From positions 558,001 to 622,000 of the forward strand of contig NZ_LT990039.1 in NCBI RefSeq assembly GCF_900312975.1: 64,000 nt of DNA, given 5' to 3'. The notes under the pieces are model-generated. The model had not been told where the DNA came from and ran no database searches. It saw nothing but the letters and a program-made list of their open reading frames with translations. Origin of the DNA: Massilistercora timonensis (GTDB lineage Bacteria > Bacillota > Clostridia > Lachnospirales > Lachnospiraceae). The position numbers and the translations under genes were made by a program. Below, piece after piece: positions 52,443 through 61,218 of this stretch. The number at the start of each line of letters is the position of its first letter. The stretch's first letter is position 1.

Positions 52443-52690
52443 TCCTCACTTTCTGCTGACATAAAAAAAGCCTTTTCCTCTCCAAAGAGACGAAAAGACC
52501 TGATTTCCGTGGTACCACTCTTCTTCACACGGGCCCCTGGTCCATGCGCACTCATTTCCTTCGATAACGGGAAGACCCGCTCCTGCCTACTAAAACGGTT
52601 CAGCCGGAGAACTCCGAGGCCAGTTGGGAGACGTCCTGTACTGCCTCGCACCATCCGGCAGCTCTCTTGAAAAGGACCGACTCTTAATAT
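52443..52690 (-). promoter_or_regulatory. T-box leader of leuS
   Basis: The minus strand shows Stem I elements (GAGAGCTGCCGG, AGGCAG), the CTC-containing specifier region before CCGGCTGAACC, the conserved T-box AGTGGTACCACGG (near 52510) and a terminator hairpin (arms CTTTTCGTCTC and GAGAGGAAAAGG) followed by a T-run just before leuS. Uncharged tRNA-Leu would favour antitermination. The Leu specifier is an inference from the gene served. Confidence 0.9.
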
Positions 52691-52723
52691 TCCTCTTCAC
52701 GGTTTTTTACACATTTCTCAATT

Positions 52724-52752
52724 ATTATAAAGAGATGCTTAAAATAAGTCAA
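52724..52752 (-). promoter_or_regulatory. promoter of the leuS T-box transcript
   Basis: The minus strand has TTGACT (52747-52752), a 17-bp spacer and TATAAT (52724-52729), about 35 bp upstream of the T-box Stem I. It is close to full sigma-A consensus. Confidence 0.85.
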
Positions 52753-52775
52753 GTAGTATTTCCCGATATTTTCCC

Positions 52776-52804
52776 TTGTTCCATCCACCCCTTTCGTGTA
52801 TAAT
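52776..52804 (+). promoter_or_regulatory. promoter of the small P-loop gene
   Basis: TTGTTC (52776-52781), a 17-bp spacer and TATAAT (52799-52804), 62 bp before the ATG at 52866. It is back-to-back with the leuS promoter. Confidence 0.65.
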
Positions 52805-52865
52805 AAATATAAGTTAACCGTACTGAAAATTTCAGTAAAATATGGTACATAAAGGAGAGGTCGCC

Positions 52866-53282
52866 ATGGTAAATTTATTAGCAGGCCCGAAAGGCAGCGG
52901 AAAGACACAGCAAATGATTGAGCAGGCAAATCTGAAAGCCAAAGAAAGCAACGGAAATGTAGTATTTATCAAGAAGACTCACCGCGACACGGCAAGTGTG
53001 GCATTCGACATCCGTACGATCTGTATGGATGATTACCCGGCAATCCAGAACACAGATGAATATATTGGATTTCTGTATGGAATGTGCAGCGCCAACCATG
53101 ACATTGAAAATATTTTCATCGATGGCATCCTGAAGCACGCAGACATTTCTCTTGAGAACATTCCTGAGTTCATCGAGCGTGTGAAGAGAATCTCCACAGA
53201 GTGTGGCATCGATTTCTGCATCAGCATAAGCGCAGCCAAGGAGGAGTTGTCCTCTCTGGAAGGTTGCAGCTTCCTGAATTAA
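52866..53282 (+). CDS. small P-loop ATP-binding protein, unknown function
   Basis: A 138-residue protein with a Walker A near the start (LLAGPKGSGKTQQMIEQAN, ~4-22) and a Walker-B-like IENIFIDGILKH (~77-88). The layout, a compact P-loop domain without further modules, recalls thymidine-kinase-like or twitching-motility-like small ATPases, but no specific family was identified. AAAGGAGAGGTCGCC precedes ATG. It is monocistronic, with its own promoter and a bidirectional terminator at 53305-53356. Confidence 0.82.
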   Translation: MVNLLAGPKGSGKTQQMIEQANLKAKESNGNVVFIKKTHRDTASVAFDIRTICMDDYPAIQNTDEYIGFLYGMCSANHDIENIFIDGILKHADISLENIPEFIERVKRISTECGIDFCISISAAKEELSSLEGCSFLN

Positions 53283-53304
53283 TAGGATAGAGAATACACA
53301 AGAG

Positions 53305-53356
53305 AAAAAAAGAGGATGTTCCAAACCCTGAACCGGTTTCGGACATCCTCTTTTTT
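53305..53356. terminator. bidirectional terminator between the P-loop gene and the AEC transporter
   Basis: Arms GAGGATGTTCC (53312-53322) and GGACATCCTC (53341-53350), flanked by A-run on the left and T-run on the right, so it serves both convergent genes. Confidence 0.85.
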
Positions 53357-54299
53357 ACTGCAGCAAAAGGAGCAGATATTCATAGAACGCAATGATCAGC
53401 GGAATGGTCACGATACATAAGACCGTTCCCATCACGTTGATGATACTGGCATACCGGGGATCTCCCCCGTACGTCTGGGCGGTCTGGGTGAGCATTACCG
53501 CCGGAGGCGCGGCAGCCGCCACCAGCACTACCATCAGGATATACTCTGCCTCCGGGTGTACCCCGCCGCTTACCGCCAGGGCAAAACATACCGCTACAAG
53601 TGCCGGCAGCAGGAGCAGACGGAGCAGGCATACAAAGTATGCCCTTTTGGCGGCAAACACCTCTCTTAGATCCATAGCGCCGATCAGCATCCCAATGGCC
53701 AGCATACTGATCGTGCCGATCATATCCCCAAATCCGGAAACCGCCGTAGCGATCACCACAGGAAAACGAATCTTGGTGACAAACAGGAATAATCCGATCC
53801 CCACTGCGATGATGTTTGGATTCAGGAAGATCTTCTTCCAGTTCTTTTCCTCCCCCGGTATGACCAGGGTCAACCCGTGGGACCAGAACAATACCGTCTG
53901 TACGATGATAAAAGCGGATGTATAGAAGATCCACTCCTCTCCCAGCACCGCCGCCACCAGCGGGATGGTCAGATTTGCGGCATTGGTATAGATCACCGAG
54001 GCCCGCTCGATCTTCTGAAGGCCCAGCGGCTTCTTTGACGCCCGCATCACAAGGATCAAAAAAACATGCACCAGAACCGCCGCCCCGAAGGCCAGAAAAA
54101 GCCCTGTCACCTTCTCTGCGGAGATTTCTATCTGAAAGGCGCTGACTACGATACAAGGCGAGCAGATGTAGACTGCAATCCGGGAGATCACTTCACTCTC
54201 CTTGGCCTCAAACAGCCCGATCCGGACCACCGCCCAGCCCACCACAGCCGCCAGGGCCATGGCCGCGATCTCTTCCGCAAGAAGGATACTTAACCCCAT
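53355..54299 (-). CDS. AEC (auxin efflux carrier) family transporter
   Basis: A 314-residue polytopic protein with about ten transmembrane helices in two five-helix halves, as in AEC/BASS-fold permeases. Recognisable are IYTNAANLTIPLVAAVLGEE (~103-122) and the C-terminal VLVAAAAPPAVMLTQTAQTY. In bacteria these often move malate, other organic anions or related small molecules; the substrate is unknown. Its ATG overlaps the preceding stop (TAATG), so it is coupled to the 536-residue gene. Confidence 0.88.
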   Translation of the reverse strand: MGLSILLAEEIAAMALAAVVGWAVVRIGLFEAKESEVISRIAVYICSPCIVVSAFQIEISAEKVTGLFLAFGAAVLVHVFLILVMRASKKPLGLQKIERASVIYTNAANLTIPLVAAVLGEEWIFYTSAFIIVQTVLFWSHGLTLVIPGEEKNWKKIFLNPNIIAVGIGLFLFVTKIRFPVVIATAVSGFGDMIGTISMLAIGMLIGAMDLREVFAAKRAYFVCLLRLLLLPALVAVCFALAVSGGVHPEAEYILMVVLVAAAAPPAVMLTQTAQTYGGDPRYASIINVMGTVLCIVTIPLIIAFYEYLLLLLQ

Positions 54300-55909
54300 T
54301 ACTCTCCCGTCCCTTCCAGGGACAGGACTACGTTGGCCTTGCCTCCTGTCTGGTATTCCATGGTGATCTCATCCCCCGCTTCATACCGGATAATATCCAG
54401 ATATTCCGCCACAGAGACGTCGAAGATCTCCTGGGAGCCTTCCACCATCAGGTAATAATGGGAGTTGCCCTCCACCACTGCCTGGGCGATCTTCGTGATC
54501 CGCCCGGTTATGGTGAGCACGTCTTTCTCACTACTGTCCTCTCCTTTGCCGATGCCATTGCTGGCAAGCAGGTCCAGGTAATTCTCCTCACACTGGCTTA
54601 CACTGTCGCCGATGGCTACGATCTGGTACTTCTGAACATTTACCATGGCATACTTCTTCACCAGCCCCGCGTCGTCCTTCAGGGCAATGAAATACGTGGG
54701 CTCTCCGGAAATGTTGAGAAGCAGCGGGAAGGTGGCCTTGTATTTCAGGTTCTGCACCTGGCCTTCCGCCGAGGACATAGCCGAAGTCTCGGTAGCTCCC
54801 TCCACCTCGTAGTACCGGGTCTCCATGGTCCGCTGGTTGGCCAGCACAAATCCCACGTTGGACTGGTCTCCGTTGACGGATGTCACGCCGGTATACATCC
54901 ACACATCATCGTCGATGGCCAGATAGTTATAGCCCTCCGTGGTCTTCAGACAGTCCTTCTGGCTTAAGATGCTGTTGAAGAATCCGTGTTTCAGTGTGCC
55001 GTAATAATCAAACAGTTCTACCAGAAGGTCCGCAGAATATGCCCGGTCCACCCACTGGGGAACGTCCTCGATATCATAAGTCTTCATGGAGCCGTCGATG
55101 GCGTTGCAGATCACCACCTTGCCCACCGTCTCGCCGCCGAACAGGCCGATGTTGAACTTCTTCACCGGAGCGATCCAGTAGGGGATCCCCTCCTCGTCGA
55201 TCTCAAAGCTCAGCTCTCCGTACATATAGGTGGGGTGGGCGAACCGGAGATGCCGGTAAATGTTCCGGTTCAGATGTTCGCTGGTGGTGTACTTCATCCC
55301 TTCCTCCAGGGTCACAAGCTCCGTACTCTGGGTGGCCATGTTGATCCGGATATAGGCAGGGATCCCCTCCGACTGGTTAGTGAGCCACTTGATCAGGCTG
55401 GCGTATTTAAGCGGGGTCACCCGTACCGGATTATCCTGATAATTGATCTGGCTGTAGATATCATCCGCCTCGAACTGGGACACCATATCCACCATGCTTC
55501 CCATCTTCCGGTCTCCCAGAAGCTCCGCCGTATCCTTGTCAAGAAGAGGGATCTTGTCAAAGGACAGTTCCTCGATATCCTCGGTAAAATTTCCCTCTTC
55601 CACCTTCATCAGCTGTTGATACTTCTTAGCGTTAATGATGGGCGAGGACAATAACGTCCCCACAAGATAGACCACGCCCACTACCAGGATCACCCCGATA
55701 AAAACCCGCAGTCCTTTATCCCCGCGCAGATCCTCTCTTGGGATCCTGCGGCGCAGGGTGTAAAGGACTGTAAGGATCACCAGCAACAGGATGATCATAA
55801 ACCAGGTCTCGGTCGAGTGGATATTAACAACCGGCAGGGCTATATAATAGTAAAGCCCTGCCAGAAGGATCACGGCCAGAACGGCCGTAAGTTTCCATTT
55901 CTTTTTCAT
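54299..55909 (-). CDS. membrane-anchored protein of unknown function, 536 residues
   Basis: Three hydrophobic segments at the N-terminus (~7-25, 35-52 and 68-88) anchor a large extracytoplasmic-looking domain (~95-536). That domain has regions such as PVRVTPLKYASLIKWLTNQ, RFAHPTYMYGELSFEIDEEG and ending EYQTGGKANVVLSLEG. Domain repeats or catalytic motifs were not recognised; homologues in related genomes are usually annotated only as hypothetical or 'CvpA-like'. It lies between trkH (15 bp upstream) and the AEC gene (overlap), so it may share the trkA-trkH transcript. Confidence 0.78.
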   Translation of the reverse strand: MKKKWKLTAVLAVILLAGLYYYIALPVVNIHSTETWFMIILLLVILTVLYTLRRRIPREDLRGDKGLRVFIGVILVVGVVYLVGTLLSSPIINAKKYQQLMKVEEGNFTEDIEELSFDKIPLLDKDTAELLGDRKMGSMVDMVSQFEADDIYSQINYQDNPVRVTPLKYASLIKWLTNQSEGIPAYIRINMATQSTELVTLEEGMKYTTSEHLNRNIYRHLRFAHPTYMYGELSFEIDEEGIPYWIAPVKKFNIGLFGGETVGKVVICNAIDGSMKTYDIEDVPQWVDRAYSADLLVELFDYYGTLKHGFFNSILSQKDCLKTTEGYNYLAIDDDVWMYTGVTSVNGDQSNVGFVLANQRTMETRYYEVEGATETSAMSSAEGQVQNLKYKATFPLLLNISGEPTYFIALKDDAGLVKKYAMVNVQKYQIVAIGDSVSQCEENYLDLLASNGIGKGEDSSEKDVLTITGRITKIAQAVVEGNSHYYLMVEGSQEIFDVSVAEYLDIIRYEAGDEITMEYQTGGKANVVLSLEGTGE

Positions 55910-55924
55910 ACCTTTCCTCCCAGG

Positions 55925-57367
55925 TTAGAATTTCTTTCTCCAGGCAAACGCCGTGAACAGGATCAGGAAGGGGAAGATCTCCAGACGTCCTACCAGCATG
56001 TCAAAGCTGAAGATGATCTTGGAGAAAGCGGAGTAGTCCGCGAAGCTTCCCATGGGGCCTACCACTCCAAATCCCGGTCCCACGTTGTTCAGCGTAGTCA
56101 TTACCGCGCTGATGGTGGTCTCCATATCCATATTGTCGATGGCCACCAGGATCACCGATCCCACTGCGATCACCGCATAGGCCATCAGATAGGAATAGAC
56201 ATTCTTCAATGTCTCCGGACTCATCTTTTTATTATTTACCCGGATCAGGCTGACAGATTTGGGATGCACCATCTGCTTGATCGCCTGCTTGATGGTCTTT
56301 AACACTACCAGACCCCGGCATACCTTGATACCTCCTCCCGTGGAGGACGCGCAGGCTCCGATCACCATCAGAGTCATCAGGATACACTTGGAGAACATAG
56401 GCCAGTAGTTAAAGTCCGTGGTAGCAAATCCGGTGGTCGTGATGATGGAAGCCACCTGGAACAGGGAAAACCGTACCGACTGCAGGAAGTTAGGATAGTC
56501 CCCGTTGATATTGACAGCGATCAGAAGCGTGGCGATGGTGATGATCAGAAGATAGGCCCGCAGCTCCTCATTCTTCCACACCGGCTTAAACTCCCGGGTA
56601 AGCAGGAGAAAATACAGTCCGAAGTTAACACCGAATAAGATCATGAAAATGGAAAGCACCACGTCAATATATGCGCTGTCAAAATGTCCCACGCTGATGG
56701 CATAGTTGGAGAACCCGCCGGTTCCCGCCGTGCCGAACATGTGGATCAGACTGTCGAAAAGGTTCATGCCGCCAAGAAGCAACAGGATCACCAGGACGAT
56801 GGACAATCCCAGGTACATGCCGTACAGGATCCGGGACGACTCCTTCATCCTGGGCACCAGCTTATCCTTCTCCATGCCGGGCACCTCCGCCCGCATAAGA
56901 TGCATACTGGTCTTCTCCATATTGGTCAGCATCATGGCGAACACCAGCACGCCCATGCCGCCTACCCAGTGGGTAAAGCTTCTCCAGAAGAGCATGCACT
57001 GAGGCAGGGCCTCCACGTCCGCCAGGATGGTAGATCCTGTGGTGGTAAACCCAGAAACCGTCTCAAAGAAAGCGTCCACGTAGCTGGGAATGCTTCCGGA
57101 CAGGGTAAAGGGCATGGCTCCAAACAGGGACCATAAGATCCAGGTAAGGGCCACGATCACCATTCCTTCCTTCCCATAGATCTTGCGATTAGCCGGTTTG
57201 CGTATACCCGTCAGCAGGAAGAGCACTCCCATCACCGCGGCTGTGATCACAAAATAAACCGCGCTTTCTTCCTGATGGATCAGCCCCACAAAAGCGGGCA
57301 GCAAAAGAAGAAGTGCTTCCACGCCAAGCATCTTTCCTAATATGTAAAAGGTCATCTTAATGTTCAT
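55925..57367 (-). CDS. trkH: Trk/Ktr-type potassium uptake channel protein TrkH
   Basis: A 480-residue K+ translocating subunit made of four M1-P-M2 repeats. The selectivity-filter Gly motifs are visible in each P-loop: TTTGSTILAD, GTAGTGGFSNYA, ITTTGFATTDF and ASSTGGGIKVC. The protein takes up K+ under control of cytosolic TrkA. It starts 18 bp after the trkA stop, forming a trkA-trkH operon. Confidence 0.96.
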   Translation of the reverse strand: MNIKMTFYILGKMLGVEALLLLLPAFVGLIHQEESAVYFVITAAVMGVLFLLTGIRKPANRKIYGKEGMVIVALTWILWSLFGAMPFTLSGSIPSYVDAFFETVSGFTTTGSTILADVEALPQCMLFWRSFTHWVGGMGVLVFAMMLTNMEKTSMHLMRAEVPGMEKDKLVPRMKESSRILYGMYLGLSIVLVILLLLGGMNLFDSLIHMFGTAGTGGFSNYAISVGHFDSAYIDVVLSIFMILFGVNFGLYFLLLTREFKPVWKNEELRAYLLIITIATLLIAVNINGDYPNFLQSVRFSLFQVASIITTTGFATTDFNYWPMFSKCILMTLMVIGACASSTGGGIKVCRGLVVLKTIKQAIKQMVHPKSVSLIRVNNKKMSPETLKNVYSYLMAYAVIAVGSVILVAIDNMDMETTISAVMTTLNNVGPGFGVVGPMGSFADYSAFSKIIFSFDMLVGRLEIFPFLILFTAFAWRKKF

Positions 57368-57385
57368 CGCTTTTCCCTCTAACTC

Positions 57386-58744
57386 CTATGCAAGTATATC
57401 TGTAAAGCTGTCGATCACATGTCCCTTGGTCACTACGATCACACTGTCTCCCACTTCCAGGTGGTCGTCGCCGTTGGGAATGATGATCTGCCGTTTCCGC
57501 CCGATACAGGCGATCAGGTTGTTGGGCTTGGTCTTCAGGTCTTTCAGCGGAACATTGGTGAAAGGCGCCTCCTTACGGATGATGAACTCCTGAGCTTCCA
57601 CTTTGCCATTTACCAGCTGGTACATGGTCTCCACATTGGCGCTGCTGTAGGAATTCTTCCTGGCCCGCACATAACTCATAATGGCGTCCGCTGTGGCGGA
57701 TTTGGCGGAAATGATGCTGTCAATGCCCATTCCCTCCACCATCTGGGCTCTGCTGTCTTCATTGACCTTGGCGATGATCTTCTCCACGCCCTGGGTCTTA
57801 GCGAAAAGAGACATGATGATATTCTCTTCATCCATGCCGGTGAGGGCGATCATGGCGTCCGCCTCCTGGATCCCCTCCTCCAGAAGTAGTTCATGGTCAG
57901 TGGCGTCCCCGTGGATAATGGTGGCCTTGGGGAAGGTCTCGCAGAGGAACTCACATCTTGCCTCGTCTTTTTCGATGATCTTCACCTGCATTCCCGTCTG
58001 CAGAAGCTGATGAGTCAGGTAGAAGCACAGGTGTCCGCCTCCGCAGATCAGCACGTTGCGGATCTTCATATTCTTCTTGCCCATGGATTTGAAGAAATTC
58101 TTCAGGTCCTGATGGGTGGCAGCGATATGGAGCTTGTCCCCCTGCCGGAGGATAAACTCTCCGTCCGGGATGTAGACTTCATTGCCCCGCTTTACGGCGC
58201 ACACCAGGATCTTGATCTGGAACCTCCGGTAGACTTCTGCCAGGGACAGGCCAATAAGCTTGCTCTCTTCCCGCAGAGGGAACTCGATCAGTTCCACCCG
58301 CTCCTTCATAAAAGTCTCCACCTTGTCGGCCTGGGGGAACAGTAACACCCTTGCGATCTCATTTGCCGCGGTCAGCTCCGGGTTGACCGCCATGCTTAAG
58401 TGCAGGTCTTCCTTAAGAAGACCGATCTGCCGGTAGTAGATAGGGTTGCGCACCCGGGCGATGGTATGCTTCGCGCCCAGCCTTCTGGCGATCAGGCAGC
58501 TTAACATATTCAGCTCGTCTGTAGATGCGCAGGCGATCACCAGATCCGCATGGGGCACGTCTGCCTGCTTCTGGATCTCCGCGTCAACGCCATTTCCCGT
58601 GATGCAGAAAATATCAAGCTCATTGAGAGCCTCTTTTAGTTTCCCTTCATTCTGATCGATCAGTACGATGTCATAGTCTTCTTCGGATAACTCTGTCGTC
58701 AGCTTATGGCCGACCTTACCGTCACCGATAATCACAATCTTCAT
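57386..58744 (-). CDS. trkA: Trk system potassium transporter peripheral subunit TrkA
   Basis: A 452-residue cytoplasmic NAD(H)-binding gate with two RCK_N/RCK_C pairs. First Rossmann IIGDGKVGHKLTTELSEEDY (~4-23) and DLVIACASTDELNMLSC; second LICGGGHLCFYLTHQLLQ (~234-251) and DADAMIALTGMDEENI-like region. RCK_C domains (~135-220 and ~370-450) are the known c-di-AMP site in several K+ transport proteins, and cdaA is in this window. First gene of the K+ operon. Confidence 0.96.
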   Translation of the reverse strand: MKIVIIGDGKVGHKLTTELSEEDYDIVLIDQNEGKLKEALNELDIFCITGNGVDAEIQKQADVPHADLVIACASTDELNMLSCLIARRLGAKHTIARVRNPIYYRQIGLLKEDLHLSMAVNPELTAANEIARVLLFPQADKVETFMKERVELIEFPLREESKLIGLSLAEVYRRFQIKILVCAVKRGNEVYIPDGEFILRQGDKLHIAATHQDLKNFFKSMGKKNMKIRNVLICGGGHLCFYLTHQLLQTGMQVKIIEKDEARCEFLCETFPKATIIHGDATDHELLLEEGIQEADAMIALTGMDEENIIMSLFAKTQGVEKIIAKVNEDSRAQMVEGMGIDSIISAKSATADAIMSYVRARKNSYSSANVETMYQLVNGKVEAQEFIIRKEAPFTNVPLKDLKTKPNNLIACIGRKRQIIIPNGDDHLEVGDSVIVVTKGHVIDSFTDILA

Positions 58745-58790
58745 CTCTTTACCCTCACTGTAATTGTAAAATCCTTGATAAGATAATAAG

Positions 58791-58824
58791 TGTAAGCGTA
58801 CTTACAGTAATGTAGATTATAGCA
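58791..58824 (-). promoter_or_regulatory. trkA promoter (extended -10) with downstream inverted repeat
   Basis: The minus strand has TGCTATAAT (58816-58824) followed at about +5 to +20 by TGTAAGTACGCTTACA (58791-58806), arms TGTAAG/CTTACA. The position suits an operator. A TTGACT further upstream is 24 bp away, too far for a normal -35. Confidence 0.5.
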
Positions 58825-58896
58825 CTTTTATATATTAAAAAAAAGAGTCAATTTCCCCATTTTTTCTCCTTTTCAAACCCCCTGAAAACCGCGCAG

Positions 58897-58933
58897 AAAA
58901 GCCGTCTGGCAAGCAACTGCCAGACGGCTTTTT
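58897..58933. terminator. terminator after the EF-G-like gene
   Basis: Perfect arms GCCGTCTGGCA (58901-58911) and TGCCAGACGGC (58918-58928), with A-run and T-run on either side. It lies 19 bp behind the stop at 58952. Confidence 0.88.
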
Positions 58934-58951
58934 CAATTCTGAACAAAATCT

Positions 58952-61027
58952 TTACTCTTCTTCTGCCCGCTTCGCGATCTCCGCTTCCTGCACATCGGAT
59001 GGCGCCTGCTCATAACGCGCGAATTCATAAGAATAAGTTCCTCTGCCTCCCGTCATGGAGCGAAGGGTGGTGCAGTATCCAAACATTCCAGTCATGGGAA
59101 CGTCCGCTACAATCTCCTGATATCCGCCTGCCACCGGGTTCATTCCCAGCACACGGCCCCGTCTCTTGTTGAGATCGCCCATCACATCGCCGGTGTAGTC
59201 GTCCGGAACCGTTACCTTCACAGAGGCGATTGGCTCTAAGAGCACCGGAGACGCCTCCATGAAGCCCTTCTTGAAGGCCTGGCTGGTAGCTGTCTTGAAC
59301 GCCATCTCAGAAGAGTCTACCGGATGGTAGGATCCATCGTAGAGAGTCGCCTTCACGCCAACAACCGGATAGCCGGCCAGAGGTCCCTTCACCACAGATT
59401 CCTGAAGTCCCTTCTCCACCGCCGGGAAGTAGTTCTTGGGAACCGCACCTCCCACAACGGTCTCTTCGAATACATAAGGAGTCTCCAGATCGCCGGAGGG
59501 CTCGAATTTCATCTTAACATGTCCATACTGGCCGTGGCCGCCGGACTGTTTCTTATACTTGGTGTCCACATCAGAACTCTTGCGGATGGTCTCGCGGAAG
59601 GCAACCTTGGGCGTCTCCAGCGTGATCTCGCATTTATATCTGGACGCCAGCTTGCTGGCTACGATCTCCAGATGCTGATCGCCCATGCCGTAGAGCAGGG
59701 TCTGGCGGTTCTCGCTGTCGTTGACTGTCTTCAGGGTCACGTCTTCTGCCATCATTCTCTGAAGGGCCTGGGATACCTTGTCCTCATCCCCTTTATTTTT
59801 CACTACATACTTCATGTAAGTATAAGGCTTGGAGTATTCGGTCCTTCCATAGAGGATGGGAGCCGTCTTGGTGGAGAGGGTATCTCCGGTCCTGGTGTTG
59901 GCCAGTTTGGCGATGGCGCCGATGTCCCCCGCGAACAGCTCGCTGACTTCCACCGGTTTATTTCCCACCATGGTGTAGATCTTGCCAAGCTTCTCCTCGG
60001 TCTCTGTATCTGCGTTGTAGAGAGTGTCGTCTCCCTTCAGCACGCCGGAGCAAACCTTGATGAAGGAATATTTTCCAATAAACGGATCCACCATGGTCTT
60101 GAATACATAGGCGGATTTTGCTCTCGCGAAATCATAGTCCGCCTGATAGATCTCGTTGGTCTTGCGATTGATACCCGCGCACTCCCGGCAGTCCGGGCTG
60201 GGGAAGAACCGCACGATGTCGGACAGGAGGTTGGCTACGCCCTGGGCCTGGATATTGGAGCCCATTGCCACCGGAACGATACTTCCGTCCATCACTTCCG
60301 TACGCATGGCCGCCCGGATCTCCTCTACGGAGAACTCTTCGCCTGCGAAATACCGCTCCATGAACTCGTCGCTGGTCTCCGCCACCGCTTCCAGAAGTTT
60401 CTCCCGGTAAATCTCCAGGTTTGGTTTACAGTAATCCGGGATCTCGCACTCTTCTCTCTGGCCGATGCCGGTGTAACGTCGTCCCGCGTTCTTGATGATG
60501 TTCACGTATCCCACCAGCTTCTCATTCTCACGGATCGGCTGGAAATGAGGCGCGATCACCTTGCCGTAGCGGTCGGTCAGATCCTGTACCACCTGACGGA
60601 AGCTGGCGTCGTCCACGTCCATCTCCGTCACATAGACCATGCGGGGAAGGTTATACTTGTCACACAGTTCCCATGCCTTCTCCGTTCCCACTTCCACGCC
60701 GGCCTTTCCGGAAACTACGATCACTGCCGCGTCCGCCGCGCTGACCGCTTCCTCTACCTCACCCACGAAATCAAAGTATCCCGGGGTGTCCAGCACATTG
60801 ATCTTCGCCTTCTCCCACTCGATGGGAACCAGCGTCGTGCTGATAGAAAAATCACGCTTCTGCTCCTCTTTATCAAAATCGCTGATCGTGTTGCCGTCCG
60901 CAACCTTGCCCATCCGGCTGATCGCTCCCGACACGTAGGCCATCGCCTCTACAAGGCTGGTCTTTCCGCTTCCTCCGTGTCCCAGCAGGACCACGTTTCT
61001 GATCTCGTCCGTTCTGTAAACTTTCAT
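58952..61027 (-). CDS. EF-G-like translational GTPase (EF-G II type)
   Basis: A 691-residue five-domain EF-G paralogue. The P-loop is GHGGSGKTSLVEAM (~17-30). G3 reads DTPGYFDFVGEV instead of the usual DTPGHVDF, so the catalytic His is Tyr. G4 reads VTEMDVDD instead of NKMD, with Thr replacing Asn. Domain IV/V landmarks: GHGQYGHVKMKFEP and GVKATLYDGSYHPVDSSEMAF. Such paralogues have less conventional roles than EF-G proper (ribosome recycling, tetracycline-like protection or other). It is transcribed alone from a promoter at 61068-61096. Confidence 0.92.
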   Translation of the reverse strand: MKVYRTDEIRNVVLLGHGGSGKTSLVEAMAYVSGAISRMGKVADGNTISDFDKEEQKRDFSISTTLVPIEWEKAKINVLDTPGYFDFVGEVEEAVSAADAAVIVVSGKAGVEVGTEKAWELCDKYNLPRMVYVTEMDVDDASFRQVVQDLTDRYGKVIAPHFQPIRENEKLVGYVNIIKNAGRRYTGIGQREECEIPDYCKPNLEIYREKLLEAVAETSDEFMERYFAGEEFSVEEIRAAMRTEVMDGSIVPVAMGSNIQAQGVANLLSDIVRFFPSPDCRECAGINRKTNEIYQADYDFARAKSAYVFKTMVDPFIGKYSFIKVCSGVLKGDDTLYNADTETEEKLGKIYTMVGNKPVEVSELFAGDIGAIAKLANTRTGDTLSTKTAPILYGRTEYSKPYTYMKYVVKNKGDEDKVSQALQRMMAEDVTLKTVNDSENRQTLLYGMGDQHLEIVASKLASRYKCEITLETPKVAFRETIRKSSDVDTKYKKQSGGHGQYGHVKMKFEPSGDLETPYVFEETVVGGAVPKNYFPAVEKGLQESVVKGPLAGYPVVGVKATLYDGSYHPVDSSEMAFKTATSQAFKKGFMEASPVLLEPIASVKVTVPDDYTGDVMGDLNKRRGRVLGMNPVAGGYQEIVADVPMTGMFGYCTTLRSMTGGRGTYSYEFARYEQAPSDVQEAEIAKRAEEE

Positions 61028-61067
61028 ATAAGCTAGCCTCCTTGCCTTAGTAAAATCTCATGGCTAT

Positions 61068-61096
61068 ATTGTACTAAAAAACCAAACAATTTACAA
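61068..61096 (-). promoter_or_regulatory. promoter of the EF-G-like gene
   Basis: The minus strand has TTGTAA (61091-61096), a 17-bp spacer and TACAAT (61068-61073), about 40 bp before the ATG. An AAGGAGGC ribosome binding site follows. Confidence 0.65.
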
Positions 61097-61136
61097 CTGA
61101 TTTATGCAGAATTTACAATGAAATATGTTTTGACAA

Positions 61137-61196
61137 TCAAAAGGGGACAGGGTAAAATCAATCTGGGACGTGGTATTTTCGAAAATACCACGTCCC
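61137..61196 (+). repeat. REP-like hairpin element, copy in opposite orientation
   Basis: Tail TCAAAAGGGGACAGGG (61137-61152) precedes a perfect 32-bp hairpin (61165-61196; arms GGGACGTGGTATTTTC and GAAAATACCACGTCCC). It lies between the divergent EF-G-like gene and tyrA, 22 bp before the tyrA start. Confidence 0.9.
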
Positions 61197-61218
61197 CACT
61201 TAAAGAAGGAGGCACTCT

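Noticed and set aside
52433-52654. 74-codon N-terminal extension of leuS
   Set aside because: It is the T-box leader and its terminator; the usual MAKVPYNHK start with normal protein length is at 52432.
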